A stretch of DNA of 64,000 bases, taken from contig NZ_JBGUBC010000007.1 of the NCBI RefSeq assembly GCF_041821145.1, positions 62,001-126,000 of the forward strand, written 5' to 3'. The notes beneath the pieces were generated by a model. The model made no database searches. It was not told where the DNA came from and saw only the letters and a list, made by a program, of their open reading frames with translations. The position numbers and the translations under genes were made by a program. The first letter of the stretch is position 1. Each line of letters opens with the position of its first letter. This document shows, piece by piece, positions 52,174-59,466 of the stretch. This DNA is from Halopenitus sp041821145 (lineage in GTDB: Archaea; Halobacteriota; Halobacteria; Halobacteriales; Haloferacaceae).

Positions 52174-52419
52174 CTATTCGCTGTTGGTGATTTCGACGTC
52201 GTCAGCATACCCGCGGAGTTTTGCCGCGATGTCGTCGACTTGCGCGACGTGCTCAGGGAACGTGAAGTAGTCCGGGGCATTCGCTTCAAGTTCAGCTGCT
52301 CGGTTACGCGCATCGTCGGGTGAGAGGAGTTTCTGGGGCAGGCCATCAAGCTGGATACCCACCTTACCGCGCTCGTAGTCGCGCCAGATGTTGAGTTCGG
52401 TATGCGATTCGTCAGTCAT
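52174..52419 (-). CDS. Small hypothetical protein
   Basis: An 81-residue acidic protein starting MTDESHTELNIWRDYERGKV. It contains LDGLPQKLLSPDDARNRAAE, a helix-rich acidic pattern. Its start overlaps the end of the 52412 gene by 8 bp, so the two form a coupled pair. Function unknown. Confidence 0.6.
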   Translation of the reverse strand: MTDESHTELNIWRDYERGKVGIQLDGLPQKLLSPDDARNRAAELEANAPDYFTFPEHVAQVDDIAAKLRGYADDVEITNSE

Positions 52420-52567
52420 CAGTTTCCTCTCCGTTGTGGTCGAGTCTGAGCGCGTTCTGGGTGACTAAATCGACGTCTTGTGCGATTCTACTGATGGATG
52501 TATCTGACGTATCTGATGTAGGTGAAGTGTGTGAGTCAACGGACGGAGGTGATTGGGTGTCGAGCAT
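52412..52567 (-). CDS. 51-residue hypothetical protein
   Basis: A short frame: MLDTQSPPSVDSHTSPTSDT, a Ser/Thr/Asp-rich region, then DLVTQNALRLDHNGEETDD. Its 3' end overlaps the 52174 gene by 8 bp. Low-complexity sequence makes it less certain. A longer upstream frame is rejected because its residues are unlike a protein. Confidence 0.45.
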   Translation of the reverse strand: MLDTQSPPSVDSHTSPTSDTSDTSISRIAQDVDLVTQNALRLDHNGEETDD

Positions 52568-52618
52568 GATGAGTCCTCGGAGCTTGTAGGACGAGAGAAA
52601 ACAGCCGGTAGAGGCGTT

Positions 52619-52626
52619 AATTATTA
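52619..52626 (+). promoter_or_regulatory. TATA box of the DUF1931 gene
   Basis: AATTATTAAG lies 24-33 nt upstream of the ATGs at 52649/52655, consistent with a leaderless transcript. Confidence 0.5.
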
Positions 52627-52654
52627 AGTGAGGGTCTGAGAATCGGGAATGCGT

Positions 52655-52813
52655 ATGGCAGACCTGATTGTCCAATCGAAGGTTCGGGAGCACCTCGACG
52701 GAATGAACGTCTCGGCAGACTTCTACGACGCGCTCGACGAGGAAGTCGCTGAACTCCTTGACGATGTTGCGCGTCGTGCAGAAGCGAACGACAGGAAGAC
52801 CGTTCAAACTTGA
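52655..52813 (+). CDS. DUF1931 histone-fold-like microprotein
   Basis: This short plus-strand frame is the only plus-strand gene between the transposase and 55.9 kb. It reads MADLIVQSKVREHLDGMNVS, then ADFYDALDEEVAELLDDVAR, RAEANDRKTVQT. This matches archaeal DUF1931, whose structures show a doubled histone fold. At 52 residues it covers one fold, shorter than typical family members of about 55-140. An alternative ATG six bases upstream gives MRMADL. A TATA-like box is placed for a leaderless mRNA. Role unknown; a DNA- or protein-binding partner is plausible. Confidence 0.72.
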   Translation: MADLIVQSKVREHLDGMNVSADFYDALDEEVAELLDDVARRAEANDRKTVQT

Positions 52814-52860
52814 GACCTCTAAGCCGCTATCGTCTCCCAATTTCGCTCGGTTCGCTGTAG

Positions 52861-53775
52861 CTATCCGCACTCGTTGTATCCGCAGTTCTGACACGTTATA
52901 CAGCCCTCGGAATAGAAGATGTCGATAGACCCGCATTCGGGGCACGGCTCTGTATCACTCGACTGCGCGGGGGGCGCTTGCGTGTCGGGATCGGGCTCGT
53001 TATTGAGGTGGGGGTCAGTTCCGGGTTCGGCGTCGGGGGCTCCAGCAGGTTCGATCTGGGGATCGGGGGTACCGCTGACGGAGACTTCTTCGGGCGTATC
53101 GAGGGAGAGATCAGAGTCCTCGTTACTATCGCTCACTGAGGAAGCTGTCTCGGGTTGTTCGTCCTCGGGTGACGTTTCGTGGCCGCCATTCGCTGCTGCG
53201 GTGAGGTCGTTCACGTCGTCGTCGACATCGTCGTGCTGCGTAAGTGACGACTGACGACCCCCCGGCGGCGTGATGTCAGGGAGCTCGTCGTTCACTACGC
53301 GCTCGAGAGCGAGACCGATCGCGTCGGGGATAGAGTCGACGCGAGTGTCGTGATCGTTGCCGACTCTTGGCGAACGAATCCCTCGGAGCTGATTCACGAT
53401 GTCTTCGGAGTCGGCGTTCGACCGGAGGGCGAGCGTCACGAGGTTATGGATCGCCTCGGTCATCGACTTAGTGAATCCACCGGACTGCCCGTACGTAGTG
53501 AAGAGTTCGATTGGCCGCCCGTCGGCGTCGGTATTAATGTTGACGTAGATGTGGTCGTAGCCGGTGTCGATGCGCTGGGCTGTCCCTGTGAGCGTTTTCG
53601 GTCGCTCACGAACGGACGTGATCGTAACCTCCTCAAGTGCGTCCTGGACGTCCTCTGAAGCGAGGAACGTATCCATATCGCCGTGGCTCGCTTCGATGAG
53701 GGCGACGAGGTCGCTGGTATCGAGGTCGCTCGCCGTGATCTCGTCGTCAAGGAGGTCGGTCGGTGGGTCAGACAT
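52861..53775 (-). CDS. Stand-alone TSCPD protein with C-terminal zinc ribbon
   Basis: A 304-residue protein. Residues about 55-175 form a TSCPD domain: RPKTLTGTAQRIDTGYDHIY, RPIELFTTYGQSGGFTKSMT, QLRGIRSPRVG, DSIPDAIGLALERV. Next come about 85 acidic, disordered residues and a C-terminal zinc motif CPECGSIDIFYSEGCITCQN, then CGYNECG. Both parts are normally the C-terminal end of the B12-dependent ribonucleotide reductase NrdJ. The catalytic domain is absent, so it cannot reduce nucleotides alone. It may act as a regulatory or redox subunit in trans. It is plasmid- and virus-associated in haloarchaea. Confidence 0.82.
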   Translation of the reverse strand: MSDPPTDLLDDEITASDLDTSDLVALIEASHGDMDTFLASEDVQDALEEVTITSVRERPKTLTGTAQRIDTGYDHIYVNINTDADGRPIELFTTYGQSGGFTKSMTEAIHNLVTLALRSNADSEDIVNQLRGIRSPRVGNDHDTRVDSIPDAIGLALERVVNDELPDITPPGGRQSSLTQHDDVDDDVNDLTAAANGGHETSPEDEQPETASSVSDSNEDSDLSLDTPEEVSVSGTPDPQIEPAGAPDAEPGTDPHLNNEPDPDTQAPPAQSSDTEPCPECGSIDIFYSEGCITCQNCGYNECG

Positions 53776-53903
53776 GGTTGGTCAAGCCTCCGTATGAGGA
53801 ACGCTGCGGGGGGCGCAGGCTCTTCTTGAGGTGTGTGTTCGGTGGTCTGAGAGAAAAATCCCGTGTCGCGTAGAGGTTACCGGTGAGGTGTGAACGGACG
53901 GAA

Positions 53904-54434
53904 TTACGCGTAAGCGGGGGTTTTCGTGACGGGGTTTTCGCAGTTCACGCACCGGAAGAGGACGGTCTCGTAGTCGGGATCGTCGTAGTCGACGTCGTGG
54001 TCGGGGAGGACGGTTAGATCGGAGACAAGTTCGTTCCCCGTGAGGTTCTCGCCGCAGTCACAGGTGAGCGGCCAGTCGAGGGACGAGAGGAGGTCGCTGT
54101 CGGGGAGTACCCCATACGATGCCTCGTCGGCGTACTCGTTCTGGTTCGGGGTGAGGAGATCCTGCGAGACGGCGCTGTGCTGGCCGTCGGATCCGCCGTG
54201 CCAGAAAACGTCGATGGCGCGATACTCGATGGTGAGCTGGGTCTTACATCTCGCGCATCTGACGTGGACGTAGTGAGTGTCGAAATTGTTCGGCACCCCC
54301 TCTTCGGTGGACTCGAACTTGGAGTTCTGACAGACTGGACACGCTGGCCGCACGCTGATGTACGTCGGCTGAGCGGCATCGTCTGATTGCTCGTCGGAGC
54401 CATGATTCTCGGGCTTCGTGTCGGTGGATTCCAT
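53904..54434 (-). CDS. Hypothetical four-knuckle zinc protein
   Basis: A 176-residue protein with CPVC, CARC, CDCG and CVNC pairs. The pairs are near residues 32, 58, 128 and 166, so two zinc ribbons are likely, one in each half. I start at MESTDTK; the longer frame upstream is not sense-like. Two zinc ribbons flanking an acidic region suggest a nucleic-acid or protein-binding adaptor. I do not recognise the family. Confidence 0.6.
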   Translation of the reverse strand: MESTDTKPENHGSDEQSDDAAQPTYISVRPACPVCQNSKFESTEEGVPNNFDTHYVHVRCARCKTQLTIEYRAIDVFWHGGSDGQHSAVSQDLLTPNQNEYADEASYGVLPDSDLLSSLDWPLTCDCGENLTGNELVSDLTVLPDHDVDYDDPDYETVLFRCVNCENPVTKTPAYA

Positions 54435-54454
54435 AATGATGTGCTGGGTGTGGG

Positions 54455-54922
54455 TTACGCGGACGATTCGGACGTAGCGTCGGTGTCTTCCGCAGCCGAC
54501 TCCACGGTGGGGTTCTCGGGAGCGTGGTCGAACGAATTGTACGTGACGGTGCCATCGGGCCAAGCGGACCACTGGCCGGCGAGCAGCGGGAAGCGGCACT
54601 TCTCGAAGCCGACAGTCTCCACGACCAGCTGGTCCTCGAGGTGAGGCGCGAGGCGTTCGAGGAACTTTTCGGTGCAGTGGTATTCCCGGTCGACGGCACT
54701 GCCATTCTCGTCGAGGATGGGCTTGGTGGCCTCAAAGGACGCATACCCGTAGAGTTCGAGGTATGGATCTGCGTCCTCTCGATCGGGCTCGACGACACCG
54801 ATGGTCAAGGAGTCGAAACTCCCGTAGAAGTCGTAGTCCTCGACAATCGATTCAATCGCCTCAACCGCGTCGGGATCGACGGTCGGATGATTCGATGCGG
54901 TGGTTGCTTGCAGGGTTGCCAT
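54455..54922 (-). CDS. Hypothetical acidic protein
   Basis: A 155-residue protein: AIESIVEDYDFYGSFDSLTI, then LGERLAPHLEDQLVVETVG-like text (FLERLAPHLEDQLVVETV) and CRFPLLAGQWSAWPDGTVTY. It is mixed alpha/beta, with no cofactor motif that I can see. I start at MATLQATTA; the upstream extension is not protein-like. It is 20 bp from the 53904 gene on the same strand. Unknown. Confidence 0.55.
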   Translation of the reverse strand: MATLQATTASNHPTVDPDAVEAIESIVEDYDFYGSFDSLTIGVVEPDREDADPYLELYGYASFEATKPILDENGSAVDREYHCTEKFLERLAPHLEDQLVVETVGFEKCRFPLLAGQWSAWPDGTVTYNSFDHAPENPTVESAAEDTDATSESSA

Positions 54923-55001
54923 AAGCGGTTCAGGCTCGTGGCCGCAAACAAAGACACAGGTAGTCGAGGGACTGCTGGAGATAGCCGAAGAGGACGAGGG
55001 A

Positions 55002-55406
55002 TTAGAAGAGTGTCTGCTGAGGGTTGTACGTCTCGGCGAGGTAGTCCATAATGATGATCCCGTGGCAGAGCCAAGGAAGACACCAACTGCCCAAGACTTC
55101 GCCACGGAGGTCTTCGGGCGTCCACTCGTCGGTTTCGAGGAGACCGTAGAACCAGCCCCGGTAGAGGTCGACCGACTCTTCACGGCTGTAGTCGCCCCCG
55201 TCGGACTCGAGTTTGAATGGATTCCCCCAGTTCGACCGGCGGTTGATCCACTTAGTGATGTCACTCTGTGCGGGCCCGTGAGCGTTGGCGAGGTCGGTTC
55301 CTCCTAGACCGATGAGTCAAACGGTACGATTGTCGTCCTCGTTGATGATGTCGTCGTGGACGGTCTCGTCGAGGGTCTCAAGGGCGGCGGCGAAGTCGTC
55401 ACTCAT
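55002..55406 (-). pseudogene. DUF4326 gene with an in-frame TGA
   Basis: A single 135-codon frame begins at ATG 55404-55406: M-S-D-D-F-A-A-A-L-E, then 29 codons to TGA at 55317-55319. It resumes without frameshift as LIGLGGTDLANAHGPAQSDI, NRRSNWGNPFKLES, YSREESVDLYRGWFYGLLET, DEWTPEDLRGEVLGSWCLPW and LCHGIIIMDYLAET. The second part is a DUF4326 domain. The TGA probably replaced CGA or TGG. Without readthrough no domain is made, and no start codon lies between the TGA and the domain. Confidence 0.68.
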
Positions 55407-55432
55407 ACCGGGACTCCAGCTGCGTCACGTTG

Positions 55433-55615
55433 TTATTGTGGTGTGTTGAGTTCGGCATCGGACACGGGCTCCCATTTGTGGTGTGAGTCGAGGTGTTCAC
55501 CCTCGGGACATAGCGTTTCGGGGGGACGGAACCCCGCTCGTGAACGAGCGCCACACCGCGTACAGTGAACGTCTGTCTCGGTCAGCGTCTTGAGGCGACT
55601 GGATTTAGGCGGCAT
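55433..55615 (-). CDS. 60-residue cysteine-containing protein
   Basis: A short frame: MPPKSSRLKTLTETDVHCTR, CGARSRAGFRPPETLCPEGE, HLDSHHKWEP. C-x2-C and C-x-x-x-H spacing suggest a zinc site. It lies in the minus-strand operon. The start at 55613-55615 was chosen because the residues upstream are not protein-like. Confidence 0.5.
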   Translation of the reverse strand: MPPKSSRLKTLTETDVHCTRCGARSRAGFRPPETLCPEGEHLDSHHKWEPVSDAELNTPQ

Positions 55616-55637
55616 CGGTTGACGGGGGCGTGGTGTC

Positions 55638-55826
55638 CTAGGGAGTGTCCCATTCACCGGGGTACTCGACGCCGGAGTCCTGATCGATCGTGGTCTGGAC
55701 GGCACCGGATGGCTCAACCTTGACGAGGACGTCGTCGCGACCGATTCGAGTCGCGAGGAAGTCATGGATCTCCTCGGCCGGGACGATGACAGCCTCGGGA
55801 GCGTCGTGTGCGGTTTCGATCGTCAT
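55638..55826 (-). CDS. Small hypothetical protein
   Basis: A 62-residue protein: MTIETAHDAPEAVIVPAEEI, HDFLATRIGRDDVLVKVEPS, then an acidic end. It starts at 55824-55826. A longer start at 55838 is possible. It may encode a small domain for protein-protein contact. Function unknown. Confidence 0.5.
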   Translation of the reverse strand: MTIETAHDAPEAVIVPAEEIHDFLATRIGRDDVLVKVEPSGAVQTTIDQDSGVEYPGEWDTP

Positions 55827-55900
55827 ATACGGGTACACACGATCCGGCCGGTGACAAATCCACCAGTAAAAGTTACAGTACCGACGAATAAGGTCTCAGT

Positions 55901-56188
55901 ATGGACGAACAGCAATGTGAATATCATCAAATGATTGACCCTGATCGGGGTTCGATTACCCACGAGTTGGTGCGGGTGTTGGCCTGTTACAAGGATCGGC
56001 CTGTGGAAGACCTCCCCCCGATGACTCACTCGATCGACACGGATGCTCTTGCAGAGGTTCTCAAGGGCGAGAGCGGCCAGTCTTCTCAGGGTGAGGTGAG
56101 GGTCGAATTCGACTACGACCGGGTTCACGTGGGAGTATCGAGTGCTGGCGATGTCTGGATATTGGAACCCAATAACTCCACAGCGTGA
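55901..56188 (+). CDS. HalOD1 output-domain protein
   Basis: A 95-residue stand-alone HalOD1 domain: DRGSITHELVRVLACYKDRP, DLPPMTHSIDTDALAEVL and the C-terminal strands VEFDYDRVHVGVSSAGDVW. It is the second copy here besides 26087, and lies against the strand of its neighbours. It shares an intergenic gap of about 75 bp with the divergent 55638 gene. Confidence 0.75.
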   Translation: MDEQQCEYHQMIDPDRGSITHELVRVLACYKDRPVEDLPPMTHSIDTDALAEVLKGESGQSSQGEVRVEFDYDRVHVGVSSAGDVWILEPNNSTA

Positions 56189-56244
56189 GAATGGATGAAG
56201 GCGGGTGTTGTACAGTCGAGGTAGTTGCTGAATGTCGCCTTCTG

Positions 56245-56736
56245 CTACTCGCGTGAGCGGTGCTGTTCGAGGCGGTCCTTGATCGCGATGAGGTTGTCCC
56301 GAAGGTACTGGGCTTCTTCGGGGTCAATCTGTCCGTTGTTGACCAGGCTATTGACGGTGTTGTGGAGGCCCTGGATGTGGTCGTCGATCTGCATCGATTT
56401 CTCGAAGGTATCGACCTCCGAGTCGTAGAGAGCGGCGAAGTCGTAGCACATCCGGTAGGCCTTCCCGCAGACCTTGCAGACAACGGGGAGTGAGACGGTC
56501 TCGGACTGCGGGTCGATGTCTGCCTCGACGTCGGGGTCGGGGTCGCGAATCAACCAGCCGCCCTCGAGGCAGTCGTGGGTTTCCCAGCAATCCCAGTGTG
56601 CCTCGCCCTTGAGGTGGGTGTCGTCGTCTTCGTAGAGGTTCTTCGTCTCGCGTTCGTCAGCGAGATCACCACAGATGGCGCAGGTTACGCTGTGGGCGTC
56701 GATCCATCGGTCGTCGGTCGGGTCGGATTTGGACAT
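56245..56736 (-). CDS. Hypothetical zinc-finger protein
   Basis: A 163-residue protein with CAICGDLADE near residue 19, W-x-C-x-x-x-H text (DCWETHDCLEGG) and VCKVCGKAYRMCYDF near 86. The C-terminal half is a long helix (TVNSLVNNGQIDPEEAQYLR). Together these suggest a zinc-ribbon with a coiled-coil tail. I do not recognise the family. Confidence 0.6.
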   Translation of the reverse strand: MSKSDPTDDRWIDAHSVTCAICGDLADERETKNLYEDDDTHLKGEAHWDCWETHDCLEGGWLIRDPDPDVEADIDPQSETVSLPVVCKVCGKAYRMCYDFAALYDSEVDTFEKSMQIDDHIQGLHNTVNSLVNNGQIDPEEAQYLRDNLIAIKDRLEQHRSRE

Positions 56737-56746
56737 GAATGTGGCG

Positions 56747-56956
56747 TTAGTCGGGGAAGTCGATCGCGTCGGGGTCGGTTGCGAGGCGGCAAGCTGCTTT
56801 GTTGAGTTCGTCGGCGTCGAGGGCGATACCGAGGAGTTCCTCGATGGCTTCCTCGTAGGCTGAATGCGTCTCGGTCGGACTCGACGTATCCGGAAGCCGC
56901 TGGTCGAGTGCCTCGCGGAAGCGTTGCTGTGCGCGGTGTCGGGAAAGACTACCCAT
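56747..56956 (-). CDS. Small hypothetical protein, first of operon
   Basis: A 69-residue acidic helical protein: MGSLSRHRAQQRFREALDQR, ETHSAYEEAIEELLGIALDA. It is 10 bp before the 56245 gene on the same strand. The inverted repeat 57012-57058 lies 56 bp upstream of its ATG. Confidence 0.58.
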   Translation of the reverse strand: MGSLSRHRAQQRFREALDQRLPDTSSPTETHSAYEEAIEELLGIALDADELNKAACRLATDPDAIDFPD

Positions 56957-57011
56957 ACGTGGATTCCTCCATCAGTAGAGGGGAGAGAGAAACCCGGTCG
57001 ATGAATTATCC

Positions 57012-57058
57012 GAGTTACCCCACGCCGGGATGGATACCCATATCTTGTGGGGTAACTC
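57012..57058. promoter_or_regulatory. Shared operon inverted repeat, copy 2
   Basis: The 12-bp arms GAGTTACCCCAC and GTGGGGTAACTC flank a 23-bp spacer. They are 56 bp upstream of the 56956 gene and 40 bp downstream of the YdjM-like gene. The arm core AGTTACCCCAC matches the copy at 44805-44850. Confidence 0.6.
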
Positions 57059-57097
57059 AGAGGGGCGGTCTGCTCGGTGGGAGCTCCGGGGCCGCGA

Positions 57098-57634
57098 TTA
57101 CGTGCCTAGCGTCGCGAAAACGCGCGGGATATAGATGGCCGCTCCTGTAGCAGCGAGACCAGCGACAAAGAGGGCGTTGTTCACGGTGCTGTTCGCTGAC
57201 GTCGTAAGCTTCCACGTGTATTTCGTGTCGTTCACGGGGGCGAACGGCCTGATGCCCATGGGCGTGATCACGTCACCGATGAGGTGCGTAGCGAGCCCAA
57301 GCGCGACGAGAAAGCCGACGCCGAGTGCAGGGAGAACCAGGCTCGGGACGCTTGCTGTCGACAGCGTCCCTTTGACTGCCTGTGTTCCCTGAACCGCCGC
57401 GGCCAACGTCATGGCCGTCGCGATCGTGGACGCGACGATGATGAACCAGACGGTGTGCGTGATGCCGCGGTGCGAAACGAAGGGGAGATGCTGGTCAATG
57501 TCGGGAATCGGTGCCACGCCGGCGACGATGAGAATCCCCACGAGGGCTGCTCCGGATGCATGACTAACGTTAAGGAGGAACGCCAGCGGTGAGAAGACGA
57601 GAAGGGCGAGCCCGTAATGACCTCGTCTGTGCAT
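57098..57634 (-). CDS. YdjM/DUF457-like membrane-bound metal-dependent hydrolase
   Basis: A 178-residue, five-helix protein starting MHRRGHYGLALLVFSPLAFL. Metal-site residues are in PIPDIDQHLPFVSHRGITHT (about 43-62) and AHLIGD-type text (GLATHLIGDVITPMGIRPF, about 126-144). It resembles the LexA-regulated YdjM family, annotated as metal-dependent hydrolases. A longer frame to 57823 adds 63 residues; I do not use it because the family N-terminus is M-x-x-x-GH. It is downstream of the methylase gene. Confidence 0.75.
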   Translation of the reverse strand: MHRRGHYGLALLVFSPLAFLLNVSHASGAALVGILIVAGVAPIPDIDQHLPFVSHRGITHTVWFIIVASTIATAMTLAAAVQGTQAVKGTLSTASVPSLVLPALGVGFLVALGLATHLIGDVITPMGIRPFAPVNDTKYTWKLTTSANSTVNNALFVAGLAATGAAIYIPRVFATLGT

Positions 57635-57853
57635 CTCTGGAGCTGTAACTCCATCTTCTTTGTACGAGAAAAAGACTGTTCCGGGAGGTGATACCGTCTC
57701 ATCCACACCGCGGAACGCGGTGGCTTCAAGAACCTCCTCGACTGGCTGTTTGAGGACAGGCGCGATGAGCAGCGGTGTAAGCGAGGAGGCGACGACGGTG
57801 GTTCGTCTCGGTTTGGAGAACAACGGACATCGTGGGGTGTTGAATGTTGAGGG

Positions 57854-58726
57854 TTACTCACTGAAGGCGTCGAGCGTGACTCTCTCGATGGTCTCGGGGT
57901 CGTCGATCGTGACGTTGTCCTCGAGGTCCTCATCGGAGTCGACGTCGTCCTGAGCACCGTCATCGTCCTCGTCGAGGCTCGTTATGATGGGTGCGTCGTC
58001 AGGATCGAGTTCGGTGACGATCCCGTCGACGGTCGAGTCGGTGAGGAGTCGCGTTGGATGATTCGTCCGCCAAACGTGCCACGTCTCGTAGGTGAGGGAG
58101 TTTCCGTGAACGACGTACGCGGAGATCGCGTGGAGCGCGAAGTTGATGACAGCCATATGAGCGCATGTCTTGTCGATGTCGCGTGCAACGACGACAGTGG
58201 GCCTGTCAGGGGAGATGTGACGGAGCTGGTGGACGGCGTGGAATGGGAGTCGGCCACTCCCACACGCGGGATCGCTGATTGTAATTGGGTCGGCCGGAGT
58301 GGCGTCGCGAATGCTCTCGGGAGTGCAGAAGAGCATCTGGGCTTTTGCGATGGCGATATTCTGTGGCGTGAAGTGCTGGCCGAAGGCGTCACTGTTGGCT
58401 CCGTAGTGCTCGTAAATCCCGCCAAGGAGTTCTGCAGGATGCGAGTATCCTGGGACGGTCGTCTCTTCCATCGCGTTGACGAGGGCTCCGAGTGTGGCCC
58501 CGTAGGACTCAAGGACGTCTCTGGTGAGGTTGATGTCGTCGTGAAGACGAGCCGTGAGATCGTCAACGAGCTCAAGGTAGGCGTCGTCGTTTCGACTGAG
58601 TGCGGTGACGACGAAGTCAAGCCAGTTCGTGAAGACGTCGTAGGTGCGGAGGCCTGTCTTCTGGCAGACTTCATCGAGATGTTCGGTGATTGATTCGTAG
58701 GTACTCGGGTCGGTGGTGGAAGCCAT
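57854..58726 (-). CDS. HsdM-like N6-adenine DNA methylase lobe
   Basis: A 290-residue protein: YGANSDAFGQHFTPQNIAIA (about 115-134), SDPACGSGRLPFHAVHQL (motif I, about 162-179), GNSLTYETWHVWRTNHPTRL. This is the Type I/Type IIG M-subunit core with the FTP and DPACGSG motifs. The catalytic motif IV (NPPF/NPPY) is not visible; where it would follow, an acidic tail begins. It may therefore be a non-catalytic or SAM-binding subunit. Repeats at 58781-58860 lie in its upstream region. No specificity or restriction gene is adjacent. Confidence 0.75.
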   Translation of the reverse strand: MASTTDPSTYESITEHLDEVCQKTGLRTYDVFTNWLDFVVTALSRNDDAYLELVDDLTARLHDDINLTRDVLESYGATLGALVNAMEETTVPGYSHPAELLGGIYEHYGANSDAFGQHFTPQNIAIAKAQMLFCTPESIRDATPADPITISDPACGSGRLPFHAVHQLRHISPDRPTVVVARDIDKTCAHMAVINFALHAISAYVVHGNSLTYETWHVWRTNHPTRLLTDSTVDGIVTELDPDDAPIITSLDEDDDGAQDDVDSDEDLEDNVTIDDPETIERVTLDAFSE

Positions 58727-58780
58727 TGACGAATCGCCTCTGTCCAAAGGGGGAGAGAAAAATCCAGAACACTCCTTCAG

Positions 58781-58860
58781 TTCCGACGTTTCCAGAGAAG
58801 AGACACCCCACGGGTTCCGACGTTATCGTAGTGGGGGACACCCCAGGACTTCCGTCGTAA
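58781..58860. repeat. Three direct repeats, TTCCGACGTT type
   Basis: TTCCGACGTT at 58781 and 58815 and TTCCGTCGTAA at 58850 are spaced 34-35 bp. Two are preceded by CACCCCA, which also begins the ORB repeats. They may be operators of the methylase gene or diverged ORBs. Confidence 0.5.
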
Positions 58861-59094
58861 ACAAGGGATAGATTGTATGAGGTCTCCAGTTATCGGGAGG
58901 AGACACTCTACCAGGTCATCTACCAGATTCACCGGCAGAATCCGTTCGATTGGTTCCGGTACCGAGCAAATCGAGTGCGACGGTTCGTGAATTCCGAGCG
59001 AGTGGAGAAGCTCGTGAAGGTCGCAGACCCATAACCGCCGAGCACTCCTTTCTCAGTCGATGTTCTCTCAAACCGTCTCCCCACGTCGGGTTAC

Positions 59095-59453
59095 CACCCC
59101 GACTGTCCAATGTATCTCCTCGATTTTGCGTGTGTTCAAGGGTTATACGGGTAGTTAGGATTCATAGTAGAGTGAGTCTCGGTGGTCTGTGATGAAGCCA
59201 CCCCGACTGTCGAGTGTATTCAGGTGAATGTTCACCTTACGGATATACGTACTCCCCATGAGCGGCGGTTTCCGCGCCAACACCCCGGCTGTCCAATGTA
59301 TCTGCCTGTTAACGCAGCCGTTACGCTCTCTACACCAATATCTTGGTGTTCAGATTCTTGTGAAACCTGCCGTCTTCCGATGAATTGGGAGAGTGAAGGA
59401 ATGGGCACTGATTGGTCGTTTTTCGACACCCCGACTGTCCAATGTATCTCCTT
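59095..59453 (+). repeat. Left ORB cluster (four copies)
   Basis: CACCCCGACTGTCCAATGTA (or close variants) occurs at 59095, 59199, 59281 and 59427, all read on the plus strand. All lie downstream of orc1/cdc6. The consensus (CACCCCG-ACTGTC-(C/G)A-(A/G)TGTAT) fits an initiator-binding origin recognition box. They probably flank or are part of the origin. Confidence 0.78.
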
Positions 59454-59466
59454 GAATTCGGACGAG

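Larger units (their letters stand above)
58727..59466. other. Methylase promoter region and left origin side
   Basis: This 740-bp gap between the methylase and the 3' end of orc1/cdc6 has no gene. It contains three directly repeated blocks (58781-58860) and four ORB-type repeats (59095-59453), all in the same orientation. Confidence 0.6.
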
